A stretch of 47,699 nt of DNA from a virus: positions 1-47,699 of IMG/VR virus record IMGVR_UViG_3300023276_000226; one strand, 5' to 3'. A program made the position numbers and the translations under genes. Each line of letters starts with the position of its first letter. The stretch's first letter is position 1. Positions 17,128 to 22,550 of this stretch are shown one piece after another. The notes beneath the pieces were generated by a model. The model did not search any database, was not told where the DNA came from, and saw only the letters and a program-made list of their open reading frames with translations.

Positions 17128-17449
17128 TGTTATATATGTTTATTAAGTATACTGCTACGTTATATAAGTCCTCGATTGAACGCCATTTCTTTTGCTTGTT
17201 CCTCCTTAGAGAATTATCAATCATTCCATGCGGATCGAGTCCGTCATTTTCGATCTTCTCTACTACGGGCATCAACCAATCCCATGATGTGTGGTATTTC
17301 ATTTCGTCAGGGGTGTAGAAATGTTGTGCGTTTTCATCATCTGAATCAACGTCTAAGCAACCTGTGATGTACACATCCCACTCGGTAGGATTGTATTTAG
17401 GTGTACCCACAGCACCCATAAATTCCGCTATTAGTTTATTGTTGTTCAT
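17120..17449 (-). CDS. Early paralogue family member A (Phage ABA sandwich-like), 109 aa
   Basis: This is the first of four paralogues in the operon. It begins MNNNKLIAEFMG, has YHTSWDWLMPVVEKIE in the middle (about 52-67) and a degenerate C-terminal helix (LYNVAVYLINIYNNG). This pattern recalls the small 'phage ABA sandwich' proteins widespread in Bacteroidota phages, whose role is unknown. Compared with its relatives the middle and the C-terminal half have diverged most. It overlaps neighbours on both sides. Family link by eye only. Confidence 0.75.
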   Translation of the reverse strand: MNNNKLIAEFMGAVGTPKYNPTEWDVYITGCLDVDSDDENAQHFYTPDEMKYHTSWDWLMPVVEKIENDGLDPHGMIDNSLRRNKQKKWRSIEDLYNVAVYLINIYNNG

Positions 17450-17657
17450 CGCTATATATATTCGCTATGTTATTAAATAGTCCTTCGTACTCATCGTATG
17501 TTTCATTGAAGTGGTCTTGCGCCTCTTCAGTAAACTGCATAACTTCTTTCGAAGAGATATAAGTTTGCTCCCCAAAACGACCTTCAGTTAGTTGTGTAGC
17601 TAACTCGCTGACTAACTCCATGAAGATCGGATTGTCTATGTATATTTTATTGCTCAT
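17436..17657 (-). CDS. Hypothetical acidic protein, 73 aa
   Basis: Unrecognised. It is acidic and helical, rich in Glu and aromatic residues in the C-terminal half (FNETYDEYEGLFNNI). Overlaps of 14 and 11 bases with its neighbours put it in the early operon. Small acidic proteins of this kind in early regions can be DNA mimics or host inhibitors, but nothing specific supports that here. Confidence 0.6.
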   Translation of the reverse strand: MSNKIYIDNPIFMELVSELATQLTEGRFGEQTYISSKEVMQFTEEAQDHFNETYDEYEGLFNNIANIYSDEQQ

Positions 17658-17856
17658 TCTTTCTTAATGCGTTAAAGGTTAATATGCTATCGGTAATCAT
17701 CTCGTTGATGAGTTGCATAAGGTATTCATTGTCCTTAAACGTAGAGGTGAGGATATTCTCCGACTCTTCTACATTTAACTCTATGTCAAGGTTGTCTGCT
17801 TGTGCTTGGACATCCTCTATGCTCCATAGTAGTTCACTTCCGTTGTAGTATTTCAT
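17647..17856 (-). CDS. Hypothetical acidic protein, 69 aa
   Basis: Unrecognised. It is acidic, with an N-terminal helix (WSIEDVQAQADNLDIEL) and a hydrophobic helix near the C-terminus (YLMQLINEMITDSIL). Its ATG overlaps the TGA of the upstream 43-residue gene (ATGA), so translation is probably coupled. Confidence 0.6.
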   Translation of the reverse strand: MKYYNGSELLWSIEDVQAQADNLDIELNVEESENILTSTFKDNEYLMQLINEMITDSILTFNALRKNEQ

Positions 17857-17984
17857 TGTATTAGTTTTTGTAATTGTTCAAGGATAATATCTAACATCTC
17901 TCCATCAGATAAATAGTTCTCTCCCTCTTCTGAGTACTTAGGGTTTTGGGCGTACTCAATTAATCCCTTGATTTGTTCTTTCAT
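17853..17984 (-). CDS. Hypothetical small acidic protein, 43 aa
   Basis: A short frame from ATG 17984 encodes MKEQIKGLIEYAQNPKYSEE and an acidic helical tail (LDIILEQLQKLIQ). It ends in an ATGA overlap with the next gene and fills the only gap between two operon genes, which supports it as a real gene. Unrecognised. Confidence 0.55.
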   Translation of the reverse strand: MKEQIKGLIEYAQNPKYSEEGENYLSDGEMLDIILEQLQKLIQ

Positions 17985-17985
17985 A

Positions 17986-18258
17986 TCAGCAGTATAAAGA
18001 TGTTGGTATATCCTCTTGTAACTCTCGTATCTTCTCTATGTGTTTGAACCATGTGTATGTAGTCTCCGCTTCCTCCACCATTCCTTCCCATGCTTTGTCC
18101 CCAAATTTTACTGCATCATCCTCGCATTCAGCTATAGAATCTCTCAATCCCTGAAGTTGATATAGCATCTCATCGTTGTAGTCATATCCTCCGTACTCAT
18201 TGAAGATATCCCAACAATATCCGTTGAGGCTGTTTACTCTTTTTTCGTGTATATTCAT
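17986..18258 (-). CDS. Hypothetical acidic protein, about 90 aa
   Basis: The start at ATG 18258 (MNIHEKRVNSLNGYCWDIF) is preferred because the sequence before it looks like an A-rich leader. An in-frame ATG at 18294 would add 12 residues. The protein is acidic with several Trp and Tyr and a helical C-terminus (YTWFKHIEKIRELQED). Unrecognised; it belongs to the early operon. Confidence 0.6.
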   Translation of the reverse strand: MNIHEKRVNSLNGYCWDIFNEYGGYDYNDEMLYQLQGLRDSIAECEDDAVKFGDKAWEGMVEEAETTYTWFKHIEKIRELQEDIPTSLYC

Positions 18259-18333
18259 TTTATATAGTTTAATAATATTATGTTGAGTATCCATATACCT
18301 ATGGTAATCAACTTTGCTTTCTTTGTAGTTGGA

Positions 18334-18654
18334 TTAGTAATCATCTTTGTCTGCGTTCATATCGTTCCAGAACCCCCCTGAACAATCCTTAGAGCAGAAC
18401 TGACCTTGTTTCTCTACACGATTTGCATCGCAGTAGTCACACATAATTTCTTCTTCCTCCTCTTCAAACTCGTATAGGATTTCTCCATCTTTAGCAATGT
18501 ATCCCTCCTCAATAAGAGAGACTGCCGATCTTCCGTAATGACCTTGTAGTGTCCAAGCCATGCCCGATCTGATTAACTCAGAGAATAACTCTATAGATTC
18601 TCTATCGTTTAATTCGCCTACCTCGTAAGCTATGATTTGATTTGTTATATTCAT
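18334..18654 (-). CDS. DUF7417-like protein with C-terminal zinc-ribbon-like motif
   Basis: Residues 1-55 (with AWTLQGHYGRSAVSLIEEG) match the DUF7417-type module common in phage early regions (recalled from family knowledge). An acidic linker of Glu residues follows, then CDYC at about 72-75 and CSKDC at about 87-91, which could bind zinc. The fusion of this module with a Cys pair motif is unusual. The role is unknown; the position is the early operon, just downstream of the tRNA-like element. Confidence 0.65.
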   Translation of the reverse strand: MNITNQIIAYEVGELNDRESIELFSELIRSGMAWTLQGHYGRSAVSLIEEGYIAKDGEILYEFEEEEEEIMCDYCDANRVEKQGQFCSKDCSGGFWNDMNADKDDY

Positions 18655-18671
18655 AATATATTATTTAATTT

Positions 18672-18782
18672 GTACACGCAGAGGAGTCGAACCTCGAACC
18701 CATATAGGAAATTCAGAGAACCTATTGAGGGAACACCTACATTGTATCCTGAAGTTTTTGCAAACCTACAATGCTACGTGCA
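18672..18782 (-). ncRNA. tRNA-like element with non-canonical core
   Basis: The minus strand ends with a clear T-arm (GAGG, loop TTCGACT, CCTC) and an acceptor-like helix: TGCACGT (18776-18782) pairs with GCGTGTA (18673-18679) over 7 positions with two G-U pairs. A D-arm-like GCA/TGC with a GG-containing loop follows the 5' strand. The middle is about 35 bases too long and gives CATTGTA/TACAATG and ATAGG/CCTAT hairpins but no proper anticodon arm. It could be a decayed tRNA, an interrupted tRNA or a tRNA mimic. It fills the gap between the lipoprotein and the DUF7417-like gene. Confidence 0.4.
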
Positions 18783-18787
18783 TGTTG

Positions 18788-18949
18788 TTACCTTTTGTTA
18801 CAATTATTCCCATCACTCCATCCACCTCCGTTTCGATTGTTTCCGTACTCAGTCGCTCCTGATGAGGTAGCGCATGAGGTTAAACTCATAGCTACAAGTA
18901 TAGCTACTAAGAGTGTGTATGCTAAGCATACCTTGTTTGTGTGTTTCAT
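18788..18949 (-). CDS. Small lipoprotein, 53 aa
   Basis: The product has a classical lipoprotein signal: MKHTNKVCLA, a hydrophobic stretch (YTLLVAILVAMSL) and the lipobox LTSC with Cys at residue 26. The mature part of about 28 residues is Gly/Asn-rich and polar (GNNRNGGGWSDGNN). Signal peptidase II would cleave before C26 and the protein would be anchored at the cell surface or periplasmic side. Small phage lipoproteins expressed early often block superinfection by masking the receptor (known for T5 Llp); that role here is inferred. Its ATG overlaps the TGA of the upstream gene. Confidence 0.8.
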   Translation of the reverse strand: MKHTNKVCLAYTLLVAILVAMSLTSCATSSGATEYGNNRNGGGWSDGNNCNKR

Positions 18950-19080
18950 AGTTTAGATAGTTTTTCGTTTATTATTCTTAATTCCTCGATTGCAAATGTG
19001 CTTCCGTGAGCATCGCACTCATCCATCCACCAAAACAATTTCTTCTTGTCTTGCAGTAGTTCTTCTTTAGTTTTTTTCAT
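18946..19080 (-). CDS. Hypothetical small helical protein, 44 aa
   Basis: The product begins MKKTKEELLQDKKKLFWWMD and ends in a charged helix (EELRIINEKLSKL), probably all-helical and soluble. Its stop overlaps the ATG of the lipoprotein gene (ATGA), so it may govern lipoprotein translation. Unrecognised. Confidence 0.6.
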   Translation of the reverse strand: MKKTKEELLQDKKKLFWWMDECDAHGSTFAIEELRIINEKLSKL

Positions 19081-19086
19081 TGTATT

Positions 19087-19308
19087 TCATTTGTTATATT
19101 CTTTAATAAATTCTACTACTGCTTGGTACACTTCTTCGATGTTGCACGTTGTTAAGGCTACAGCTAAGTTATCCCATCCTTCGGTGTTATCTTCAGGGTT
19201 TATACACTTCTTAGCTACTGGCATCAACCAATCCCATGAGATGTGGTACTCCATATACAATGGAGGTTTTACCCCCATAAATTCTGCTATTAGTTTGTTG
19301 TTATCCAT
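19087..19308 (-). CDS. Early paralogue family member B, 73 aa
   Basis: The shortest of the four paralogues: MDNNKLIAEFMG start, EYHISWDWLMPVAKK in the middle and the conserved end VVEFIKEYNK. The segment between start and middle motif is only about 10 residues, against about 40 in the longer copies. It directly follows paralogue C with an 8-base overlap, showing a tandem duplication. Function unknown; Phage-ABA-sandwich-like by pattern. Confidence 0.75.
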   Translation of the reverse strand: MDNNKLIAEFMGVKPPLYMEYHISWDWLMPVAKKCINPEDNTEGWDNLAVALTTCNIEEVYQAVVEFIKEYNK

Positions 19309-19588
19309 TGTTATATTCTTTAATAAATTCTACTATTGCTCGGTATGTGTTATCTATATCAAATGATAACACTGCATTATGTACTCTATTGATAGCATCA
19401 TCTACTTCGTCATCCTCACCAAACATGGCATCTATCTTCTCGCCTACTGGCATCAACCAAGACCATGATGTATGAAACTCGTATGCCCAAAACTCTCCGC
19501 TATCTAACTCTAAGTTAGAAAGATGTAGGTTGCTTGGTATTTTAATATCCCATCCCATAAATTCTGCTATTAGTTTATTGTCTTTCAT
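19301..19588 (-). CDS. Early paralogue family member C, 95 aa
   Basis: It starts MKDNKLIAEFMGWDIKIP, has FHTSWSWLMPVGEKID in the middle and ends IVEFIKEYNNG. The DNA for the last 12 codons and for the first 12 is nearly the same as in members B and D, while the centre differs strongly. It overlaps its neighbours on both sides (8 and 4 bases). Phage-ABA-sandwich-like; role unknown. Confidence 0.75.
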   Translation of the reverse strand: MKDNKLIAEFMGWDIKIPSNLHLSNLELDSGEFWAYEFHTSWSWLMPVGEKIDAMFGEDDEVDDAINRVHNAVLSFDIDNTYRAIVEFIKEYNNG

Positions 19589-19833
19589 AGTTCCTTTGCA
19601 TTACAGGTTAGCATATCAGTATCCATCTGCTCAAGTTCTTTTTCAGCTATGATATCCCATATCTCATCGAAGATATCTTCTTCATACGTTTCAGGAGTGA
19701 GGTCGATCTTTGACGCTCTAAAATCTCCATTCACAATTCTTTTAATTTGTGAAGGTGTAAGATTGTCATCGGGTAGTTCTACCCCGAATGTTGTGGTGTA
19801 TGTGCGCACAACTTCTATTTCAAATTTTTTCAT
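19585..19833 (-). CDS. Hypothetical protein, 82 aa
   Basis: Unrecognised. A strand-like start (FEIEVVRTYTTTFGVELPDD) is followed by an acidic helical C-terminal half (EEDIFDEIWDIIAEKELEQ). It has 4-base overlaps with both neighbours, so it is translationally coupled in the early operon. Similar short proteins are common in early regions of Bacteroidota phages, without known function. Confidence 0.6.
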   Translation of the reverse strand: MKKFEIEVVRTYTTTFGVELPDDNLTPSQIKRIVNGDFRASKIDLTPETYEEDIFDEIWDIIAEKELEQMDTDMLTCNAKEL

Positions 19834-20180
19834 TGTATTTCAATTAGTTTTCCGTTAATTTCTTCGTATTGATGTTCGCTCTCATCCTCCCACTCAGTGT
19901 AGTATAGGTAGTCTTGTTGGTATCCGATAAGCAATAAATCTTCATCCGTTTCCTCCTCATTCTTTGCTCTCTCTATCGCTTCAGCCAACTCATCCCACCT
20001 CTCGTTATCTTGTACGTTCAAAGGTGTAAGGTCATCTACTTCTCGAAGGATTGCATCTCGGTCATTTCTACATTCAGTTAACGTACTCTTCTCAGACTTG
20101 GTGTAGAACACACCTTCGCCCCAGCACCAACCTTCGTTCATTCCTTCGCCCGTTATAGAGCATTTACGTGCGTATTTCAT
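19830..20180 (-). CDS. Hypothetical acidic protein, 116 aa
   Basis: The N-terminus (MKYARKCSITGEGMNEGWCW, followed by a short strand-rich part) has the look of a small Cys/Gly turn-rich domain, and the C-terminal half is strongly acidic with many Tyr and Glu (DYLYYTEWEDESEHQYEEI). I recall similar proteins from other Bacteroidota phages, all of unknown function. It is coupled by 4-base overlaps to both neighbours. Confidence 0.65.
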   Translation of the reverse strand: MKYARKCSITGEGMNEGWCWGEGVFYTKSEKSTLTECRNDRDAILREVDDLTPLNVQDNERWDELAEAIERAKNEEETDEDLLLIGYQQDYLYYTEWEDESEHQYEEINGKLIEIQ

Positions 20181-20509
20181 TTGTTATATTCTTTAATAAA
20201 TTCTACTACTGCTTTGTAGGTTGCTTCGTGTAGTGTTAATCCAACCTCAAAGATTCTTCTATACTTTTCGTCCTCTTTGTAGCATAGAATTACACATTGG
20301 TCAGACTCATTGTTTGTTTCTATTGTTATGGTGTGATATAACTCACCAATCTTTTCTACAACAGGCATCAACCAATTCCATGAAGTGTGATATTGTGCTT
20401 GTTCATACACATCTACATCTACGTTTATCTTTCCTTGATGTAGTGAGGCTAATGAATCCTTGAAAGAATCCATCCCCATAAATTCTACTATTAGTTTGTT
20501 ATCGTTCAT
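20177..20509 (-). CDS. Early paralogue family member D, 110 aa
   Basis: It starts MNDNKLIVEFMG, has YHTSWNWLMPVVEKIG at about 40-55 and ends YKAVVEFIKEYNK. The region between middle motif and end holds an extra strand-rich insert (ITIETNNESDQCVILCYKED) absent from member B. It is the first of the four copies to be transcribed. ATGA overlaps link it to both neighbours. Phage-ABA-sandwich-like; role unknown. Confidence 0.75.
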   Translation of the reverse strand: MNDNKLIVEFMGMDSFKDSLASLHQGKINVDVDVYEQAQYHTSWNWLMPVVEKIGELYHTITIETNNESDQCVILCYKEDEKYRRIFEVGLTLHEATYKAVVEFIKEYNK

Positions 20510-20652
20510 GCTTTCTTAATTGTGTCGATTATTTTTACTCCCGATGCGCTCACCTTGTCGTACCATCTTGAAAAGTGTAGTTCGTTGTTGAACGTCTTGG
20601 TTTTAGTTATGTAGCGATTGCCTCGCTTGATTGATATGTCGTATGTTATCAT
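20506..20652 (-). CDS. Hypothetical small basic protein, 48 aa
   Basis: A short frame from ATG 20652 encodes MITYDISIKRGNRYITKTKT and a basic helical end (GVKIIDTIKKA). Both ends overlap neighbours as ATGA, which strongly supports a real, coupled gene. It looks like a two- or three-stranded beta protein. Unrecognised. Confidence 0.6.
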   Translation of the reverse strand: MITYDISIKRGNRYITKTKTFNNELHFSRWYDKVSASGVKIIDTIKKA

Positions 20653-20921
20653 AGTAGTGAAGGTATTGTTGCAAGGAGAACGTGAATCTTCTTGAAGTGA
20701 TTGATGTACTCAAGTTCATCGTTTAAAGCGTCCAAAAGTTCGTCCATCGAATACTCGTCATCAACACATCCCTCAACCTCTGCATATAGACTCTTAGCAC
20801 GTTCGTATGAGTAGAGCATATGGTCGTGGTAGGTGTCTCCGCGCTGACCTTCGACTACGTAGATTCCATACGTAGCGTATGTGTCGTATATCTTGCGCAT
20901 TATGTTTTGTGCTTTGTTCAT
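20649..20921 (-). CDS. Hypothetical acidic helical protein, 90 aa
   Basis: Unrecognised. It is acidic and helical, with Tyr-rich N-terminal part and a Leu/Asp/Glu-rich centre (YSMDELLDALNDELEYI). Overlaps of 4 bases on both sides couple it with its neighbours in the early operon. No functional motif seen. Confidence 0.6.
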   Translation of the reverse strand: MNKAQNIMRKIYDTYATYGIYVVEGQRGDTYHDHMLYSYERAKSLYAEVEGCVDDEYSMDELLDALNDELEYINHFKKIHVLLATIPSLL

Positions 20922-21118
20922 TTTGATAGGTGGTTTAAGATTTCTTGCGCTTTGTCCATCGCATAGCTACGTTGTTGTGTCATCGTTCCAGCAACTTGTG
21001 GTGTAGGTAGCATAATGCTATATGCCTTGTCTCCTACCTTTAAAGTGTAGAACTCTTGGTGACGTTGGATAGCATTAGCCATCTCGTTTGTGTGGTTGTT
21101 TGTTTCTTCTAAAGTCAT
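20918..21118 (-). CDS. Hypothetical small protein, 66 aa
   Basis: Unrecognised. The N-terminal part is polar (MTLEETNNHTNEMANAI), the centre is strand-like (FYTLKVGDKAYSIML), and the end is helical. It follows the structured gap 21119-21198 and is coupled by a 4-base overlap to the next gene. Confidence 0.6.
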   Translation of the reverse strand: MTLEETNNHTNEMANAIQRHQEFYTLKVGDKAYSIMLPTPQVAGTMTQQRSYAMDKAQEILNHLSK

Positions 21119-21144
21119 CTTAAATTAGATTGGTGAATAATTAG

Positions 21145-21191
21145 AGCGGAGAAACGGAGCGAATCGTTTCGAGGTGCGCACTACCTCCGCT
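21145..21191 (-). ncRNA. Structured GC-rich element, possible decayed ribozyme
   Basis: On the minus strand this 47-base stretch folds as AGCG/CGCT closing two contiguous hairpins, GAGGT/ACCTC (loop AGTGCGC) and GAAACG/CGTTTC (loop ATTCGCTC). The order closing stem, hairpin, GAAAC, hairpin is that of the hammerhead at 21447-21496 except that the CUGAUGA box is missing. It is far more GC-rich than its surroundings and sits in the next gap downstream in the same operon. It may be a degenerate hammerhead or a stability element. Confidence 0.4.
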
Positions 21192-21198
21192 TGTTGGT

Positions 21199-21423
21199 CT
21201 ATCCTATCTCGATATCCCTATTCTCGATAGCCTCTTGCATCTCATCTTCCCAATCTGAAGAGAGCATATTCTCGTACACCTCCTCTCGTGTAACGTGCGC
21301 CCAATTCGTGCGGATGTTGTACTGACCTGATGCAACCATCTCGTCAGATGGGGTGTAGTACACCTCAATTCTGATGTTGTCTATGTCTCTCTGTCCGCAG
21401 TTAACTACTCTAAAATCGTTCAT
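21199..21423 (-). CDS. Hypothetical acidic protein, 74 aa
   Basis: Unrecognised. A strand-rich start (DFRVVNCGQRDIDNIRIEVYY) precedes an acidic helical half (DWEDEMQEAIENRDIEIG). It is the first gene downstream of the hammerhead ribozyme: cleavage would leave a 29-base 5' leader before its ATG. It is followed by the second structured element. Confidence 0.65.
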   Translation of the reverse strand: MNDFRVVNCGQRDIDNIRIEVYYTPSDEMVASGQYNIRTNWAHVTREEVYENMLSSDWEDEMQEAIENRDIEIG

Positions 21424-21446
21424 GGTATATGTATTAGTTAATAAAT

Positions 21447-21496
21447 GTAACAGACGTCTCGCGACGTTTCGACCATTGAGGTCTCATCAGTGTTAC
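21447..21496 (-). ncRNA. Hammerhead ribozyme (type I topology)
   Basis: All core elements are present on the minus strand in order: stem I GUAACA (21496-21491) pairing with UGUUAC (21452-21447); CUGAUGA (21490-21484); stem II GACC/GGUC with a UCAAU loop; GAA (21470-21468); stem III ACGUC/GACGU (including the A15.1-U16.1 pair) capped by a GCGA tetraloop; and C17 at 21453. Cleavage is expected between 21453 and 21452. The UAA stop of the upstream gene lies inside stem I. Self-cleavage would separate the first early gene from the rest of the polycistronic mRNA, 29 bases before the next ATG. The match to the consensus is exact; activity is inferred. Confidence 0.92.
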
Positions 21497-21771
21497 TTTG
21501 GGTTATAGGACATATAAACCTCACGCTCACTTGCGCTCTTAGGCACACCCGCTTCATTCTCGTAACCGAGTAAACGTTGCTTCGTCACTTCGTGAGCATC
21601 GATGGTCTTGTTCCATTGTCTATCGTTTTGTGTTAGTCTATCTCTTAGGTTAGCTATCTCAAATTGAAGGTCTTTCCGTTCCTTTCTATGGTGGGTATTA
21701 ATCTCTCGTATCTGATTAAGGTAGTCGTTCTCAAGTTGTACGAGGTCTTGGAGTGTAACTGAATCGCTCAT
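21493..21771 (-). CDS. Coiled-coil protein, first gene of the leftward early operon, 92 aa
   Basis: The product is dominated by a charged heptad-like helix (residues about 10-65: LVQLENDYLNQI, then HHRKERKDLQFEIANLRDRL), a likely coiled coil. The C-terminus is polar. It is the first gene after the leftward promoter at 21814-21821, and its stop codon is embedded in stem I of the hammerhead ribozyme, so its mRNA would become a separate short transcript after cleavage. Function unknown. Confidence 0.7.
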   Translation of the reverse strand: MSDSVTLQDLVQLENDYLNQIREINTHHRKERKDLQFEIANLRDRLTQNDRQWNKTIDAHEVTKQRLLGYENEAGVPKSASEREVYMSYNPK

Positions 21772-21813
21772 GGTATTGTGTATTAAATTAGTATTAAATG
21801 TTTAATGATGGAG

Positions 21814-21845
21814 CAAATATATAGCATAACTTCTATGCTCACAAG
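21814..21845 (-). promoter_or_regulatory. Leftward early promoter with operator-like inverted repeat
   Basis: The minus strand has a TATATTTG box (21814-21821) 43 bases before ATG 21771 and an upstream TTG (CTTG near 21842-21845) about 20 bases away, close to the Bacteroidota -33/-7 spacing. Between them lies AGCATA (21823-21828) and TATGCT (21834-21839), an inverted repeat well placed for a repressor. A further AGCATA occurs at 21852-21857. Confidence 0.6.
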
Positions 21846-22080
21846 TTTTTTAGCATAAATCTTTTACTAAATGTGCATATTTCCTCTATAACTCCCGTAA
21901 ACGCTGAGAAAAAAAGTTTAAGAAATATGTGAATCGTTTGTGGATGTCAGTGTTCGTTGGGGTTTTAACCCTTGTCTCACTGTCTCTCAACAAGGTTATT
22001 CCCCTTCACTATGGGGATATGTGGGGAGTGTGTCCGTATATTGGGAGCATATAGCTACGTATAGCGGAACGATGAACGAA

Positions 22081-22117
22081 GAGCCGAGCCGAGCCGAGCC
22101 GATAGCCGAGCCGAGCC
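22081..22117. repeat. GAGCC short tandem repeat
   Basis: GAGCC occurs four times head to tail (22081-22100), is broken by GATAGCC, then occurs twice more (22108-22117), followed by TATC so that GATAG and CTATC form an inverted repeat around the last copies. It stands out as GC-rich in an AT-rich region. It may bind a protein or arise from slippage. Confidence 0.8.
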
Positions 22118-22264
22118 TATCACCCCCTACCTAAAAGCTAAAACATTTGACCGAAATTTTTGAAAACATCACCCCCCCTTCGAAAACAAATCACTTTCCT
22201 CAGACGCATACCTCGTGTGTGACCTATAATAACCCTCAACCCCTGGACATCTAAAATTTTTTTG

Positions 22265-22272
22265 TATCTTTG
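22265..22272 (+). promoter_or_regulatory. Rightward -7 box TATCTTTG
   Basis: An exact TAnnTTTG box 15 bases before ATG 22288. Transcription starting about 7 bases downstream excludes the upstream TTG at 22270 as a start codon and supports the ATG. Confidence 0.8.
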
Positions 22273-22287
22273 TCAAAAATAACTACC

Positions 22288-22488
22288 ATGAAAAAGATAT
22301 CAGACTTCGTAGACGGTTTATATGTAGAGGGCGGACGTTTAATTAACGCTCGCGCACCAGGTGAAAGTGGCATTGCCCAGGCTGCTCGTATTAAAAGATC
22401 TATCTCTAACGACAGAAAGATAAACCAAATTGCAGAGGGGATTCAATTAGCTGAGGCTAAGAAGAAGTGGAATGAGTTAGAGTTTTAA
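22288..22488 (+). CDS. Hypothetical small basic protein, 66 aa
   Basis: Starting at ATG 22288 the product is MKKISDFVDGLYVEGGRLIN followed by a basic helical part (IAQAARIKRSISNDRKINQI) and a charged end. A longer frame from TTG 22270 would start inside the promoter box. The gene is alone between its own TATCTTTG promoter and an intrinsic terminator, so it is an independent transcription unit and probably strongly expressed early. Unrecognised. Confidence 0.75.
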   Translation: MKKISDFVDGLYVEGGRLINARAPGESGIAQAARIKRSISNDRKINQIAEGIQLAEAKKKWNELEF

Positions 22489-22513
22489 TTCACTATACCC
22501 ATCACATTAATAG

Positions 22514-22542
22514 AGGGAATCTTAACGGGTTCCCTTTTTTTT
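22514..22542 (+). terminator. Intrinsic terminator
   Basis: AGGGAATC pairs with GGTTCCCT (8 base pairs including one G-U) around a 6-base loop, followed by a run of T. It lies 26 bases after the stop of the 66-residue gene and closes its transcript. Confidence 0.85.
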
Positions 22543-22550
22543 ATCCAATA

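Larger units (their letters stand above)
21772..22287. other. 516-base gene-free control region between divergent transcripts
   Basis: No convincing gene is seen. The left end holds the leftward early promoter; the centre has a GC-rich stretch with the GAGCC repeat; the right end holds the TATCTTTG box for the rightward gene at 22288. A rightward frame at about 21940-22134 has no ATG start, no promoter and consists partly of the GAGCC repeat, so it was not called. The region separates the leftward and rightward arms and is a natural place for early control or an origin. Confidence 0.6.

Noticed and set aside
18840-18860. CCTGATGAGG on the plus strand, a hammerhead-like core word
   Set aside because: No GAAA box, no stems II and III follow; it is antisense to the lipoprotein coding sequence.
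21940-22134. A 64-residue rightward frame in the control region
   Set aside because: It has a non-ATG start, no promoter, odd composition, and part of it is just the GAGCC repeat translated.
22274-22281. A minus-strand CAAAAATA complement (TATTTTTG) facing the 22265 promoter
   Set aside because: A-rich sequence follows most of the TATCTTTG boxes here, so this match is likely chance; the first leftward gene is 500 bases away and has its own box.
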